From contig JADANN010000457.1 in the NCBI GenBank assembly GCA_018806985.1, positions 3,567,001-3,631,000 of the forward strand: DNA of 64,000 bases. Reading direction: 5' to 3'. Below the pieces are notes generated by a model, which was not told the origin of the DNA, did not search any database, and worked only from the letters and a program-made list of their open reading frames with translations. Numbering within the stretch: position 1 is the stretch's first letter; every line of letters starts with the position of its first letter. Origin of the DNA: Angiostrongylus vasorum (Eukaryota > Nematoda > Chromadorea > Rhabditida > Metastrongylidae). The translations under genes were made by a program, and so were the position numbers. This document shows positions 1 to 10,799 of the stretch, one piece after another.

Positions 1-168
1 ACCAGACTTGTCTGGCAGGAAAGCAGCACTGGTTCGATACATCGGTAGATCACCGCCAATCATTGTAAAGACCAGATATGCATTCAATCACCTCCAGCGA
101 TAGTTAATGAAGTCGAATGCATGGCGCATCCCTCAGGGATTGATCAACGCCGAGAGCTTTATCTTTTT
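1..168 (+). repeat. SINE family A, 3' part cut by window edge
   Basis: Body and tail of the family: GGTTCGATACATCGGTAGA, GCCAGATATGCATTCAATCA-like, CCTCAGGGATTGATCAACGC and GAGAGCTTTATC tail. The tRNA-like head lies before base 1. Confidence 0.85.
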
Positions 169-171
169 ATA

Positions 172-737
172 GCACTGTGTTGAGTTGAGAATATAGAACA
201 TTAAAATAAATAACTTTGTCCAATCGCCTTAATTATTTGGCATCCAGTATTTTAGAAAAAAAAACATCAATACGTTTTACGTTTTTAAGTTGTACTTTTA
301 AAAATTGATGTGAGCGACTGTCTATTAACCTCGGCATTGATGGAACAATTCTTTATATTCTTGTTTAGCAAGGAAGGCGAAATCTAAAAATCCAGTTTTT
401 TGCTGCTTTTGATCGAATCTCGGCAGCCGTAGATATCAACTCTAAATTTGGAAACATCATCTCGTCCTACTGGACAAAATCCCGCTTGTTCCACCGCTGC
501 TTTGTCCTAAATACGAGCTTCAAAGCAGCAAAGCAAATGAGCTATTTAAACACAATAATAAAATTTGCTTTTTATTGGCAGAGCTCTGTAAAATGCGGTG
601 AGTCCGGTTCAAGTCGATAAAACTAGGTTCAGTGAACGTGCATTTCAAAAATAAAGATATATTGACGTGATGTTTAGCAAATAAAAGTTTCGCACTCCAT
701 AAAGAGGAGAAATGGCAGTGAATAGAAAGAATTGCAG
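172..737. other. Intron of the calmodulin-like gene
   Basis: AT-rich. No exon with EF-hand 1 signature was found between the SINE fragment and the acceptor ATTGCAG at 731-737, so the preceding exon is outside the window. Confidence 0.6.
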
Positions 738-3700
738 CAAATCCTTGAGATCATCAACGACGTCGACATGGACGGCAACGGCCAAATAGAATTCCCTGAA
801 TTCTGTGTGATGATGAAGCGGTGAGTGTTCATTAGATTCAATATCGATCGAATGCTGGATTTTTAGCTCGTTCAGGGATTCGAAGCCGATATCTCAGTGT
901 TCTGGGCATGGGAGCCTAAAAAAGTGTTGCATATACTTTAATAGATCTTAAAGCCGGTGGTAAGACAGTTTAAAAATACTCAAAAGGCAACTTTTCTAAA
1001 GAAAATGGATTAAAATAGACGTCTGTGCATCTTGGCGATTCCTACAATAAACACGTCATCATTGTTTTTCATACCATGCGCAAGGCTCACAAAGCCTTTT
1101 ATCTTACTGGGGTCGGCGAATTAGCACCAGATGCCTGACACGGTAGCAGCACTGATCTGACATCGCCGGACTACCTCAATTAGTTGCACAGACCGGCTAT
1201 ACGTCCAGTTACCTCTGTGATGCTTCATAAACTCGTATGCATGGCGCATTATTCAGGGATTGATGAATGCCGAACGCTTTATTCCTTTTGTTTAAACTAA
1301 AGCTTTACCTAAACACGGGTACTAATTCTTTCTTGGCTATTTTTTTTCATAAAGATCCTTTCCAAATCGTAATAGTGCAGGGAATCACCATCGTCTTAGT
1401 AGTGACCTGTTTGCAAAATGTCAAATCTCCTTTGCTTATTAAGTGCCTCGAGCAGGCGACAACCAAGTCATTGATTATCCCTGTTGCGTGCAGGAGAACC
1501 CGTGTAGGTTGTGTTCACTCTAAGGACTTACTATAATATTTTTTATTCCACGATCTTCGCGAATAACCGCGATTATCGGATAGGTACTCATTTCGCTGAG
1601 CGCCTAAAACCCATGGGAGTTTATCGTTATTAGCTGTTGTTAACAGGTGGTCATTCACAAGCATCCCGTCTCCAGTTTCGGCATTTGCCATGCACTATGG
1701 TTTCTCCGAATTTTATCGTTGACGTAGGTGGGAACTTCGGAATTTCTCTTTAAACTGCGTGAAACGGATACTCACAGCGTGTTCTTCTCGACTGCCGATT
1801 ACGCTGAGCAACATTTCATGCTGATCATGTTGCGACCACGTTTTCTCATCGTACGTCAAGGCAAGAAGAATCGTAGAGTTGACAATGTGAGCGCAGAGCG
1901 GACTCTTCATTTTCGTCTTCACAACATCTTCGATGCTCTTGAAAGCTCCTCAACTTGCTCGCGTCCTCCCGCTCAAATTCAGAGCTAAATCATTCGTCAT
2001 GTGTCGTCTCAACACGGATGCGCATAGCTGTAGTAATCTGCAATATTGATGACCGTTAAGCTCGACTTGGATACCAGAACCAGCTCCGTTGTTGATGGAT
2101 ATTACGGTCTTGAGTTTCACTCCAAAGGTAATTTTTTGAAAACGCTATTGAAATTGGCCATCTTCATTTTGTTAGGGAAAATGCTTAATGGCCTTCCCAA
2201 CGGTTCACCGCCTCATCGCGGCTGGGAGGTGGTGCTGGGTGTGGGACAGCGAGGTACAGCGAGGGGTCGTCATCGTCCCCCACCCCGGCAGGGTCTCCTA
2301 AGCTGAGAAGGAGTCCGCCGTTTCCATCAGGAAGCCTAGGTAAGAGTAAACCAATACCAGAATCCACTATCGTCCTGGTGTCAAAGTCGCGTGGTGGCGA
2401 GTCTCCCTCTGATTCACAAGGGCTGCGACTGCCTGTGGTGGTGAAGACCTGGAGCAGACTTTGGCCAGGCTGTCCTCGGGATTCCAGGGAACCACAATGG
2501 CTTAACCAGCAAATCTCCGAAAAATTGTGGTTATGCTGGGGCCTGCACAACTATTGAGGACGGGCCGTTCAAGTATCAAGTATCAAGTAATGCTTAATGA
2601 CACAACAATTGTGTGGTAACCAAGGTGAACATGGAGTAATCACCAACTGCCGACTTCCACTACGATGTTGTTTTATCCCATTTTTGCACAACATTCTCTA
2701 AATTGGCTTTACATAGCTTTGGAGAGATCGTATCGCCTTGTCGAACCTTTATCTTGATGCCAATGTTAATGTTTTTTGTAGAATGGTGAAACTCTGAATA
2801 CGAATTTGTTATATAGTTCACACAGAATCTTTGCGTATGGGACTAATTGGCTGCTCTGAGTTTTCATGATCACTTTTGTCTCAACTGAGTGTCAATACTG
2901 TCGAAGACGACTTAAGCGAATAGTTTGTAAACGCCAGTAGTCGATGCATCGGCAAGCCACCGCAAGTCAATGCATAGGTAAGATATGCATTCAACTGCAT
3001 CCCCCACAGATTCGTCGACGCCGAGAGCTTTATTGTTTTATTCGTGAACGTGAGGTGAACGACTAAATGTGGTAATGAGGACTGGCAGAAAGCTCTTCGG
3101 GCGCTCAGATCTTATCCTGTCCGAATCAGCTGTTGGTCGATTCTTCATCGACGAAATAACATGTCGGACTTCGGACGGAAGATCCTGTAGGATAGCACAC
3201 ATTCAATGTCCTTAAAAAAATGCTGTTAAAGAGTTCAGAATAGTCATGGACGACTTTTCCGTCGGATTTTCTGGCCGTGCGTGTTCGGTCTGAGTGTCGT
3301 AATTCTCTCAGCATTTTAAGCAGCGAGGTTCCGGCGGATAAAGGAATGCTCTTTACAGCCCTTGAAAATTCGACCATAACTGCTACTCTTCTCCCTGCAT
3401 GTATTGCCTTTCTGTAGTGCTTGGCAAGTCCAAATGTGACGTGGCGTTTGCCTGCGGCTCGTGGGATTCCATAGCGGCGTACTATCTCAAGTATTCCTTC
3501 AGACAGACATCTGTGGTGATTTCCAAATTCTCCATTTTTTTGTCACCAATGTAAATATGTTGGATAAGGCGCACGTATAGTTCTTTGACGTAGTTGATAA
3601 TAGTACCTACCTAGAAATCGGCTAACGATATCCCAATCCATATGAATGCGGAGTTTTCTTGTTCAGCAATCGCGAGGTTGTTATACACCATACATTTCCT

Positions 3701-4015
3701 TCCATAGAAAACACAACACAATACAACAGTAGCTGACGTTTCGGCAGTATCGCCTTCTTCAGAGCCTGGAAGGGTATACTGATATACAATTTACTAGGCC
3801 AAACATTTCAGTAACACTTACAAAAAGACGAAAAAACTCTATGGCAATTACCAATTACATGATCAACAGTTTCTCGAAACAATCACCGCTTTTTTCGTGA
3901 CTTCCAATGAGGAAAGTTAGAACAGTCTCATGAAGTTTGCGTGCTGGTGTTTTAGTCCCCTGTGCGAGGATACTGACTTTTGCTTCAAAATCGTCTCCTC
4001 TATGCTTTTGTATTT

Positions 4016-4065
<50 letters not shown>

Positions 4066-7000
4066 TGAACAAGAAAACGACGCATTCATATTCCTATGCT
4101 GAGGTTAATAGAAATTCGATGCTGAGAACTGTTCCCAATCCATGTTGTCCTTGTTTAAGATTGTTTGTCCTTTGTTAATCTTGTTTGAGATTTCGTTCCT
4201 TGAATTTTGCGGCTTTATCTCTTTTCCGAAAAAAAAATGGGAGCTTTCGAGAAAGAAGCGGTGGTCCGATCCTGTGTAAAATTTTGAGACAGCAGGCTTT
4301 TTGGTCGAAGCCTTCATTTTATTGCGATGTACTCTTTCTTTATGGCCAATAATCTGGTTATTGCTACCATTTATTGCGTATTCTTGAAATGTTCTCCTGG
4401 TGACAACCTTATTGTTGAGTTCCCCAATTGACAGCCTTATAAACGGTCTATCCTTCTCCAGGAGTTCAGTAATTCCATATAAAACGGCTGTACTTTGTTT
4501 CCGAGACATGTTGAGTTGAGCCGTGCACGACAAATATTCTATTCTTCGCTTTAGTTATTCAAAGAAATAATGTTCCTGGCTAAACTCTTCTCGCATGGAC
4601 AGTTCTTGTCCGTCATTATGAGTGACGTTAAGTGTTATCTGCCATTTAATGCTGGCGACTTCTCCTCTTATACAATCCGGTAGTGTCTTACCTGATCTAC
4701 TTAGTCTTCATCGTCATAATCTGAATGGAGGATTTAAAAACAGTGTGCGCATATTATAGTTATAGATTGTCAGCTTTCAGATTAAGCCTAGGATTAGAAT
4801 GGCTCCAACGTTTCACGAGCCCGTCTGTACTCATCCAACCCAGGGCTGTCCCACCGAGGGTTCATTTGTGGTTAGGCTCGTTTACTTTACTACGTTCGGT
4901 AATTGATAGCTAGTTCAGGTAGTCTACTGAGCTCTGGTGAGAAAGCTGAGAGTGGCCAATGGTAGCTTGCCAGTCTGGCGCAGAATGTATATGGAGCTTA
5001 TTTGCTCAAAGCGTCTCCCTAACCTCCCGTCATATACTTCTCAGTCATTTCATTAAAGGCTGACTTGTAAAAATGCAATCTGCAAAAAGATTAAAACATC
5101 CATAGAACCATGAATATGTCTCGTTAAATATAGAAGGTTTAGGTTAAATTGTCCATCCCCCCTCATTAACGACAAATAATTCAAATGCAGTTGGCGTAAT
5201 GTTAGTTCCAGTCGGGCTTAATGGATATGCAAGTCGGTTGTGAATTTCAGTGATGTCATTCAAATCTCAGCTTCTCCAACGCCGTAATTTGGCACCACTT
5301 TGAAAACTTTTTAGTAACTAGCAACAATAGTATTAATATCCGTAATGAGTACTCAATTATCTACTATCTCGATTAACTATAAAATGGTGTTAGCATAACT
5401 ATGACAGTATTGACCATTATTCGTTTGTTAACAAATATTTTGTAGTAGCTAACTTAAATACGTGTCCTAACATAAGTGAATTACGTTCGAAGAAAACGCT
5501 ACCCCTTAATAAGTTGAATTATGAGCTTAAGGAAGAGCTCCGATTTCAGGATGATGAAGGAAAGCGATTCGGAGATGATTCGAGAGGCGTTTCGGGTGTT
5601 CGACAAGGACGGAAACGGAGTGATCACGGCATCCGAATTCAGGCATTTCATGGTGAGTTCTGCAGTGCCTGTCAACGGGTCTGTGCAGCAGATTCCGTAT
5701 AATAAATATACAGACAGACGGGAATGTGATCGCAACTTCGTAAATTTTTCGTTCTTTAAATGCTTGGAAAAAGGTCTTACATAGAATGAAAAAATTTGCA
5801 TTGACTGATCTATACCTCACTGTTAACCTTTTATTTTCTGCCTACTATAATTTTTTCACGACAGGGTATGATGTGAATTACAACCACAACGATTGAACTA
5901 TTCGCAAAACTTGGACCCGAGCCAGAGCGAACCGCTATTTCCCTTTCCGGGGGCTTGCGCACTACATACTGCACCACGCAGGCCTTTGCGCTGCGTTTCT
6001 CTCAGCTAGTTTTCTAGCTAACGCCGCCATCAGTTATATTATAGATCAACCACAACGATCCTGAGATATTCGCAAAACTTGGACCCGGGCCAGAGCGAAC
6101 TACTATTTCCCTTCCCTGGCTCATAGCCTATCGATTGAATACCCTGAACATGCTGCGTCCAAAAACCACTGCAAATAAATCGGTGTGGGGTTGATACCAG
6201 TAGTTGCTAATCAGCATAGCTTAGCGACTTTATCGAATAGACGAAAACACATTTTGCCTGAAGAACGTTTTAGTCAGCTCATGGTTTCGAAGCAGATGGA
6301 AGAATGCAAACAGTTGCTTCCGTAAACTTCACGACGAAGCAAGATATCATAAAAACAGAAATGATGACCCTGTGGAACTGTTAAAAAAACGTTTGAAATG
6401 TCACAAATTCAATTACATGAACGTCATTCGTCACTGAGGAAAAGAGTCTTGCATCCAGTTTTTTTCATTCGGCCGCAACGAAAAATATGACCGACTCTTC
6501 ACACTCATCTAAACCTAAAATTGAACTTCTGATCCAGTCAAGCATTTTAAGAACTGTTTGAACAATTCTGAAAAATAAATTTGCACTGGTCACAGGTGCC
6601 CTGCTTGCGTGCATGGTAGTTGCTTCGATCCTTGCAGCACCACGGGCACACCAGGCTTCTATCGCTCCGAAGTAGACAGGATGGTAGCAGACTTCTTCGG
6701 TAGGACGAAAACTTTCGCTTGCTACAGGCCACTGAAAGTTATTGCATGGGCCAGCCATGCATTTAATTATCTTCACGATACTTTGTGAAGTGGAATACAT
6801 GCTGCATGATTGAGGGATCGATCAACGGTGAACGATCCAACGTTAATCCTTTATTTTACGTAATAATTTTACAGAATTCGGAGTCTAATGTAAATTTAGA
6901 GTGTAAAGAGGTTAGAGTGATTTTTTAGATCGTGCAAGACTTTGCTCACATGCTACAAATATTGCAAGATCGAGCACAATCATTTCATTTCCAATGTACA

Positions 7001-10000
7001 TAAGGTATTGTTGAAATTTCGTCTCACAACGATCTCAGGACGGGTGTAGCGCAGTGGTCGGACTCGCTACCGTGCGATACACATGGGATCAATAATCGCG
7101 CCCCCATGCTCATCACACTCATCTGGGAGGATAGCAGCACTGGCTCAATATATTGATAAAAAATAAAGAGGATAAAGCTCTCAGCGTTGATTAGTCCCTG
7201 AGGGATGCGCCGTGCATTCGACTTCATTAAGTATCGTTGGGGGGTGATTGGATGCACATCTGGCCTTTACAATGACTTGCGGTGGCCTATCGACGTATCG
7301 AGCCAGTGCTGCTTTCCTGCCAAACAAGTCTGGTGCCAATTTGCCGACTCCGGAGGGATGGAAGGTTTGGTGAGCCATGGGCGCGGGATCGATTGTGTGT
7401 CGCAGTGGCGCCACCAACCACTGTGCCGCACGCGCCTATCAATATATTGATAGGCCACCGCAAATCATTGTAAAGGCTAGATATGCATTCAATCACCTCT
7501 ATGGATGCTTAATGAAGTTCTAATACATGGCGCTTCCCTCAGGGATTGATCAACGCAAAGAGCTTTATCTTTTACCCTTTTACCGATGTCAAGCTTACTA
7601 CAAAATGGGAAATCTTTTCACGAACATTCAAAATTACAACTTTGGCGCTGTGAACGAAAACACACAGGCGTAGCAATGTTGATAATTCATACATCACTAG
7701 TTTAACACTTTCATTCAGTCATTATCGAACTTACTAAAAACTTCTATTTTATTTATTTCTACAACCTAACTTTACACATCGTACGATTCTCGGTAGTTTA
7801 TTCATTCAGATCTTTGTCTCGCACCTGCCTCCACGAAGGCCTTCGTATTTCCGAGTGGTTTCCACTCCGTTTCGAAGGTTTTGCTTTCTTGGTTGGACCA
7901 ATTGAACCGAACCAAACACCACGGCTCCACTATTCCACGATATCCGTAACCACTGTTCTTTCCACGAATTCAAATGTGAGACTTTCTCAACAGCAGCGAA
8001 GTTCTTCATTGCAGTCATTGTCGTGACGATTATCGCGTAAAATTTCAAAGTTAAAAAGACCATATGGGACCGGTTTGTGTTTGGAATGAACAAGCTAATC
8101 CAAATCACTGTCATCCTGAAAAAATAGTACTCAAGCAAAAATAATGGTCTCACTACCAGTTGCAAATGCATTCGGACGGTATCTCCACGAACCTCACCTT
8201 GTTCCAGTATCCATTTGCAGCCTACGTGTTATGTCTTAATTAAATAAGAATGGAAACCGTTTTTTTTGTACATCATTGTTTGACTTCTGTGCGCGAACTC
8301 TTTAATTACGAATCTGTTATGAACCGTCAAAAACCAGCGATGTCCAGCTATTACATCGCACCCCATTTCGTACTCCTCAGCACCCCGCGCCTCAACAGGA
8401 TGTCATCAAATACGAAAAAATTACCGCCTTGTTTAAAAACCTGATGCCGACGAAGTGTTTGAGTGAACAACATGAAAAGGAAATTGCTAAGCTATGCTAC
8501 CTATGCTATAATTAGGCAGCTTGAGAAGAGAAAGCGAAAAATTTGTATGACTTTATCTACTGCCCATTATTTTTTCACGGCATAGTATTATGTCAAATAC
8601 AACCAAAATGATGCTAAGATATTTGAAGAACTTGGACCCTAGACCAGTCCAGAACCGCGATTACCATTTCCGGATGCTCACGTCATGCGTTAGCGATCAC
8701 AAACTGAGGCCCTCGTTCTGCCTTTCTCTCAAACGGTCTTTTATCCTAACGGTGCCATCGGCAATCGGAATGAATTGTTTTTCGGGTAGAGCCCTAAACT
8801 GAACCTTGTTCATTCAACATCAGCATGGAGGCTAATTGATGCAGAGCCACAATTGTTATTCAGTGACTCTATGTACCTTGTCTTGATGTCTGATTTCTAC
8901 ATATCAGATTCTTTACATTTGTTGATCAAGACATATGTGACCCAGTCAGGGCGCTTGGTTGCTCATCAAAAAATCCATTAAGTTCTTAACGTTTTTCCTT
9001 CACGTTTCTGTATTTCGATTCTACTGAGGTAACTGTGCACTGTCCCTGGCGCACAGTCAGTTCTCACCCAATTCGCATAGTGTTCAATGGCTGACCCCGT
9101 AAAAATAGCTAGTGCGGAATCCCATTAAAATCCACTAAATATGCAGATTTAGATGCATCATTCATACAAAAATCTCTCTCTTCAGCCAGCAAAAAAGTTG
9201 TCCACTTTGCAAGTAGCTTAAGCCAGCTCTACAATCATTTCAACGTACTAGACCACAACTTGTCGGGGATAGCAATTTTCGAAGCCGGTATGGATAGAAG
9301 GCTTGGTGGGCATGACAGCTGCTCTACCCTCTCTCTCTCTCTCTCTGTCTCTCTTCAAATATATGTGTATATATATATATATAAATATAAATACGTATGT
9401 ATATACGCACATCCATATATATATATATATATATATTTATATATTTATATATGTATATACACTACATGACTGTTAATCGTCTTTTTTCCCCCTTCTCAGT
9501 TTGCTATTACTCCGTTTGCAGCCTCAATGCTAGACCATTTTTATACCACATAAAAGCACAAAGGATAAAGCTGTCGGCATTGATCAATCCCTGGGGGGAT
9601 GTGCTATACGTTCGACTTCACTAAGCATCGTTGGAGGTGACTGAACGCATATCTGGCCTTTACAATGACTCGCAATCGCCCATCGATGTTTCGAGCCAGT
9701 GCTGATATCCTCCCAGACAAGTCAGGTAACAATTAGCCGACCCCAGAGGGATGGAAGGCTTGGTGAGATTGGGGCTGGGGATCAATACCATGTGTATGGG
9801 CTCCCCGACCATTTGCGCTACACGCGCCTCTTCTGCTCCTATATAAGCGGTGAGAATTAAGAGGAGTCAATCTAGAGAGGTTCTGGACAGCCTGTGATAC
9901 TGTTGACGTCAATATTCACGCTGTTCAAAACAATCAGCTAATGAGCCTTTGACATTTGGTTCTAAGCAGTGTTTGCAAATCAGCGCTGATTTTCTAGTTT

Positions 10001-10791
10001 ATTAAGCTAACACGAAGTTGATAAACAGTTTTCTTCGGCTAACGTTTCGACATTCTCGTCTTCCTTAGAACCGATGATCCGAGTCGATCAGTCCACAGTC
10101 GTTCGTCTTCACTATGTGGTGTCCTTGTCGTATCAAAGCGAATTTTCTTCAGTAGAGTATCGCTCTATTGACAGGACGATTGTTGTTGATATGAGCATCC
10201 ACTGATAATAATTTGTTGTTCAACGGATAATCCATCCAGCAGCAGTTGGTATGAGATTATCTAACACATAGCGAAGGGAATCAGCAGTGTGATAAACTAG
10301 TAACACAGCTGTTTTATTCACAACAACTTCATGAGATAACAAATAGTACCACAGAAATTTCCATGTTGAACTTTTCGTTAGGTTCAGTGAAGTTCCTCAT
10401 TGTAGATAAACATGGGAATGCAGTTCAGCGAAGAAGAAGTGGATGAGCTGATTAAGGAAGTGGACTGTGACGGTCAGTCTGAGCTTCCAACATACATTTA
10501 TAAAATTTCTTCCCGTAACGATCCGATGAACTACTTGCTCACCTATTTTTTCGTTATAGTATCTATTTATCCTTTTACTTGAAATTTTACATACTTCTTT
10601 CTTCTCACTTATTTCCTAATGTTTTGCTTCTGAGTACTAATAGCTAATGATATAGAACCTTTCTAGAGAAGGTTTTTTGATAAAGTTTCGAAAGTTGCGC
10701 AATCGAGGAACTACTACCGTAATGATCATCAAATTTAGGCAATGGTGAGATTGACTACGAAGAATTCGTAAGGATGATGTCAGAAGTGTGA
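738..10791 (+). CDS. cal-3: Calmodulin-like EF-hand protein, 3' four exons (5' end outside window)
   Basis: Exons 738-820, 5550-5652, 10406-10472 and 10739-10791 (stop TGA 10789-10791) join in phase with GT-AG introns and give the last 101 residues of a calmodulin relative. Three canonical 12-residue calcium loops are visible: [24 protein letters not shown] and [12 protein letters not shown], all with acidic residues at positions 1, 3, 9 or 12 as expected. EF-hand 1 and the start codon must lie upstream of base 1. The linker carries a Met-rich [10 protein letters not shown] stretch and the C-terminal half a [17 protein letters not shown] helix, typical of nematode cal-family proteins rather than calmodulin itself. 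Two introns are about 4.7 kb and full of SINE and LINE debris; the last is 266 bp. An AATAAA lies at 11049-11054. The symbol rests on my memory that C. elegans cal-3 neighbours an IQSEC-type gene, as here; cal-1 or cal-2 remain possible. Role: calcium sensor binding target helices, including IQ motifs. Confidence 0.88.
1074..1289 (+). repeat. SINE family A, degenerate
   Basis: Diverged body (GGGGTCGGCGAATTAGCACC) and tail (TCAGGGATTGATGAATGCCG). The tRNA-like head is lost. Confidence 0.6.
1690..1925 (-). mobile_element. RTE-type LINE remnant, C-terminal part
   Basis: Minus-strand frame [20 protein letters not shown], later [16 protein letters not shown], matching the RTE C-terminal block (NSTVLPALTYASETW...RFTQVR.GIRSSLLRQRS). 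Probably the 3' piece of the same old insertion as the two remnants at 3.1-4.5 kb. Confidence 0.65.
2187..2592 (+). repeat. Repeat family C with AAGTATC tail
   Basis: About 400 bp: AACGGTTCACCGCCTCATCG, GAGAAGGAGTCCGCCGTTTC, GACTTTGGCCAGGCTG, ending CAAGTATCAAGTATCAAGTA. The tail of short direct repeats suggests a retroposon (SINE or LINE 3' end). The long open frames here belong to the repeat. Confidence 0.8.
2938..3037 (+). repeat. SINE family A, 3' fragment
   Basis: Only the last 100 bases are recognisable (GATGCATCGGCAAGCCACCG; CGACGCCGAGAGCTTTAT). Confidence 0.6.
3100..3410 (-). mobile_element. RTE-type LINE remnant, linker region
   Basis: Minus-strand frame [20 protein letters not shown] followed by [20 protein letters not shown], which aligns with the RTE linker between endonuclease and reverse transcriptase (AAVMVEVAEAGK...RKAMEK...YSDLFDSHVHL). 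SINE-A copy 2938-3037 lies just beyond its 3' side. Confidence 0.55.
3641..4090. repeat. Family E inverted-repeat element (MITE-like) containing a TA microsatellite
   Basis: Left end TATGAATGCGGAGTTTTCTT then GTTCAGCA (3641-3668); the right end 4063-4090 is its inverse complement with two differences (TGCTGAACAAGAAAAC, CGCATTCATA). About 28-bp terminal inverted repeats enclose 450 bp with no transposase frame, so it is non-autonomous. An internal block GCTGACGTTTCGGC...CTTCTTCAGAGCCTGGAAGG is shared with 35312-35490. Confidence 0.75.
4018..4061. repeat. (TA)n microsatellite
   Basis: About 22 uninterrupted TA units directly before the right inverted repeat of the family E element. It creates artefactual Tyr-Ile open frames on both strands. 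Confidence 0.95.
4105..4533 (-). mobile_element. RTE-type LINE remnant, endonuclease part
   Basis: Minus-strand frame containing [20 protein letters not shown] and [19 protein letters not shown], matching the endonuclease region of the copy at 46.5-49.1 kb ([31 protein letters not shown]). Degenerate. It lies 5' of, and colinear with, the remnants at 3126-3410 and 1690-1925. Confidence 0.65.
4540..5549. other. Intronic stretch, nothing recognised
   Basis: Intron 1 (visible) of the calmodulin-like gene beyond the LINE and family E debris. AT-rich, no coding signature on either strand. Confidence 0.5.
5820..6140 (-). repeat. Repeat family D, with partial internal duplication
   Basis: Plus view: CAACCACAACGATTGAACTATTCGC at 5880 and again CAACCACAACGATCCTGAGA at 6048; the segment AAAACTTGGACCCGAGCCAG repeats about 170 bases later. 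On the minus strand a B-box-like GTTCGCTCTGG lies beside the GGGTCCAAG block, suggesting a tRNA-derived SINE. Confidence 0.65.
6141..7037. other. Intronic stretch, nothing firm
   Basis: Contains a minus-strand frame at 6465-6800 with a CPWC...CDQC-like pattern in an alternative frame. Neither frame shows codon bias or splice context good enough to call. Confidence 0.4.
7038..7575 (+). repeat. SINE family A, outer copy split by a nested copy
   Basis: Left part 7038-7158 carries the tRNA-like head (GTGTAGCGCAGTGGTCGG, an A box). Right part 7439-7575 continues the body and tail. The interruption at 7159-7438 is a second family A copy in reverse orientation. Confidence 0.85.
7159..7438 (-). repeat. 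SINE family A, full length, nested inside another copy
   Basis: Reverse-strand head GGCGCGTGCGGCACAGTGG at 7438 side, B box GGATCGAT, body and AGAGCTTTATCC tail at the 7165 side. Flanked by a perfect 14-base duplication TCAATATATTGATA (7145-7158 and 7439-7452), which is the target sequence within the outer copy. Confidence 0.9.
7576..8554. other. Intronic stretch with an uncertain minus-strand frame
   Basis: A minus-strand frame near 7806-8030 ([20 protein letters not shown]) is somewhat coding-like but has no splice partners or family; possibly an old repeat. Confidence 0.35.
8555..8795 (-). repeat. Repeat family D
   Basis: Plus view TTTTTTCACGGCATAGTATT, ACAACCAAAATGATGCTAAG, ACTTGGACCCTAGACCAGTC, through a CTCTCAAACGGTCTTTTATC end. 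Tail/head orientation inferred from other copies. Confidence 0.65.
9323..9462. repeat. (CT)n followed by (TA)n-rich microsatellite
   Basis: CT/GT tract 9323-9354, then TATATA-rich DNA 9359-9462 with interruptions (ATAAATATAAATACG). The open frames here encode only Tyr-Ile repeats and are not genes. Confidence 0.92.
9560..9831 (-). repeat. SINE family A, full length
   Basis: Tail AAGGATAAAG at 9561 (plus strand view) through head GAGGCGCGTGTAGCGC on the minus strand near 9830. Confidence 0.8.
9998..10285. repeat. Family F repeat
   Basis: TTAAGCTAACACGAAGTTGA, CGGCTAACGTTTCGACATTC, AACGGATAATCCATCCAGCA and CACATAGCGAAGGGAAT, matching copies at 39.3-40.3 kb. About 120 bases upstream of calmodulin exon 10406. 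Confidence 0.75.
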
Positions 10792-10799
10792 GCCACTAC

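Noticed and set aside
2185..2550. 121-codon minus-strand frame
   Set aside because: Internal to repeat family C; the homologous frame at 54337-54579 is shifted and broken.
3855..4178. Overlapping open frames on both strands rich in Tyr-Ile
   Set aside because: They translate the TA microsatellite and flanking family E element; no real protein.
6465..6800. CPWC...CDQC zinc-ribbon-like pattern on the minus strand
   Set aside because: Only in one of two overlapping frames, with no splice context or family match; could arise by chance.
9260..9624. Open frames at the CT/TA microsatellite
   Set aside because: Simple-sequence artefact (Leu-Ser then Tyr-Ile repeats).
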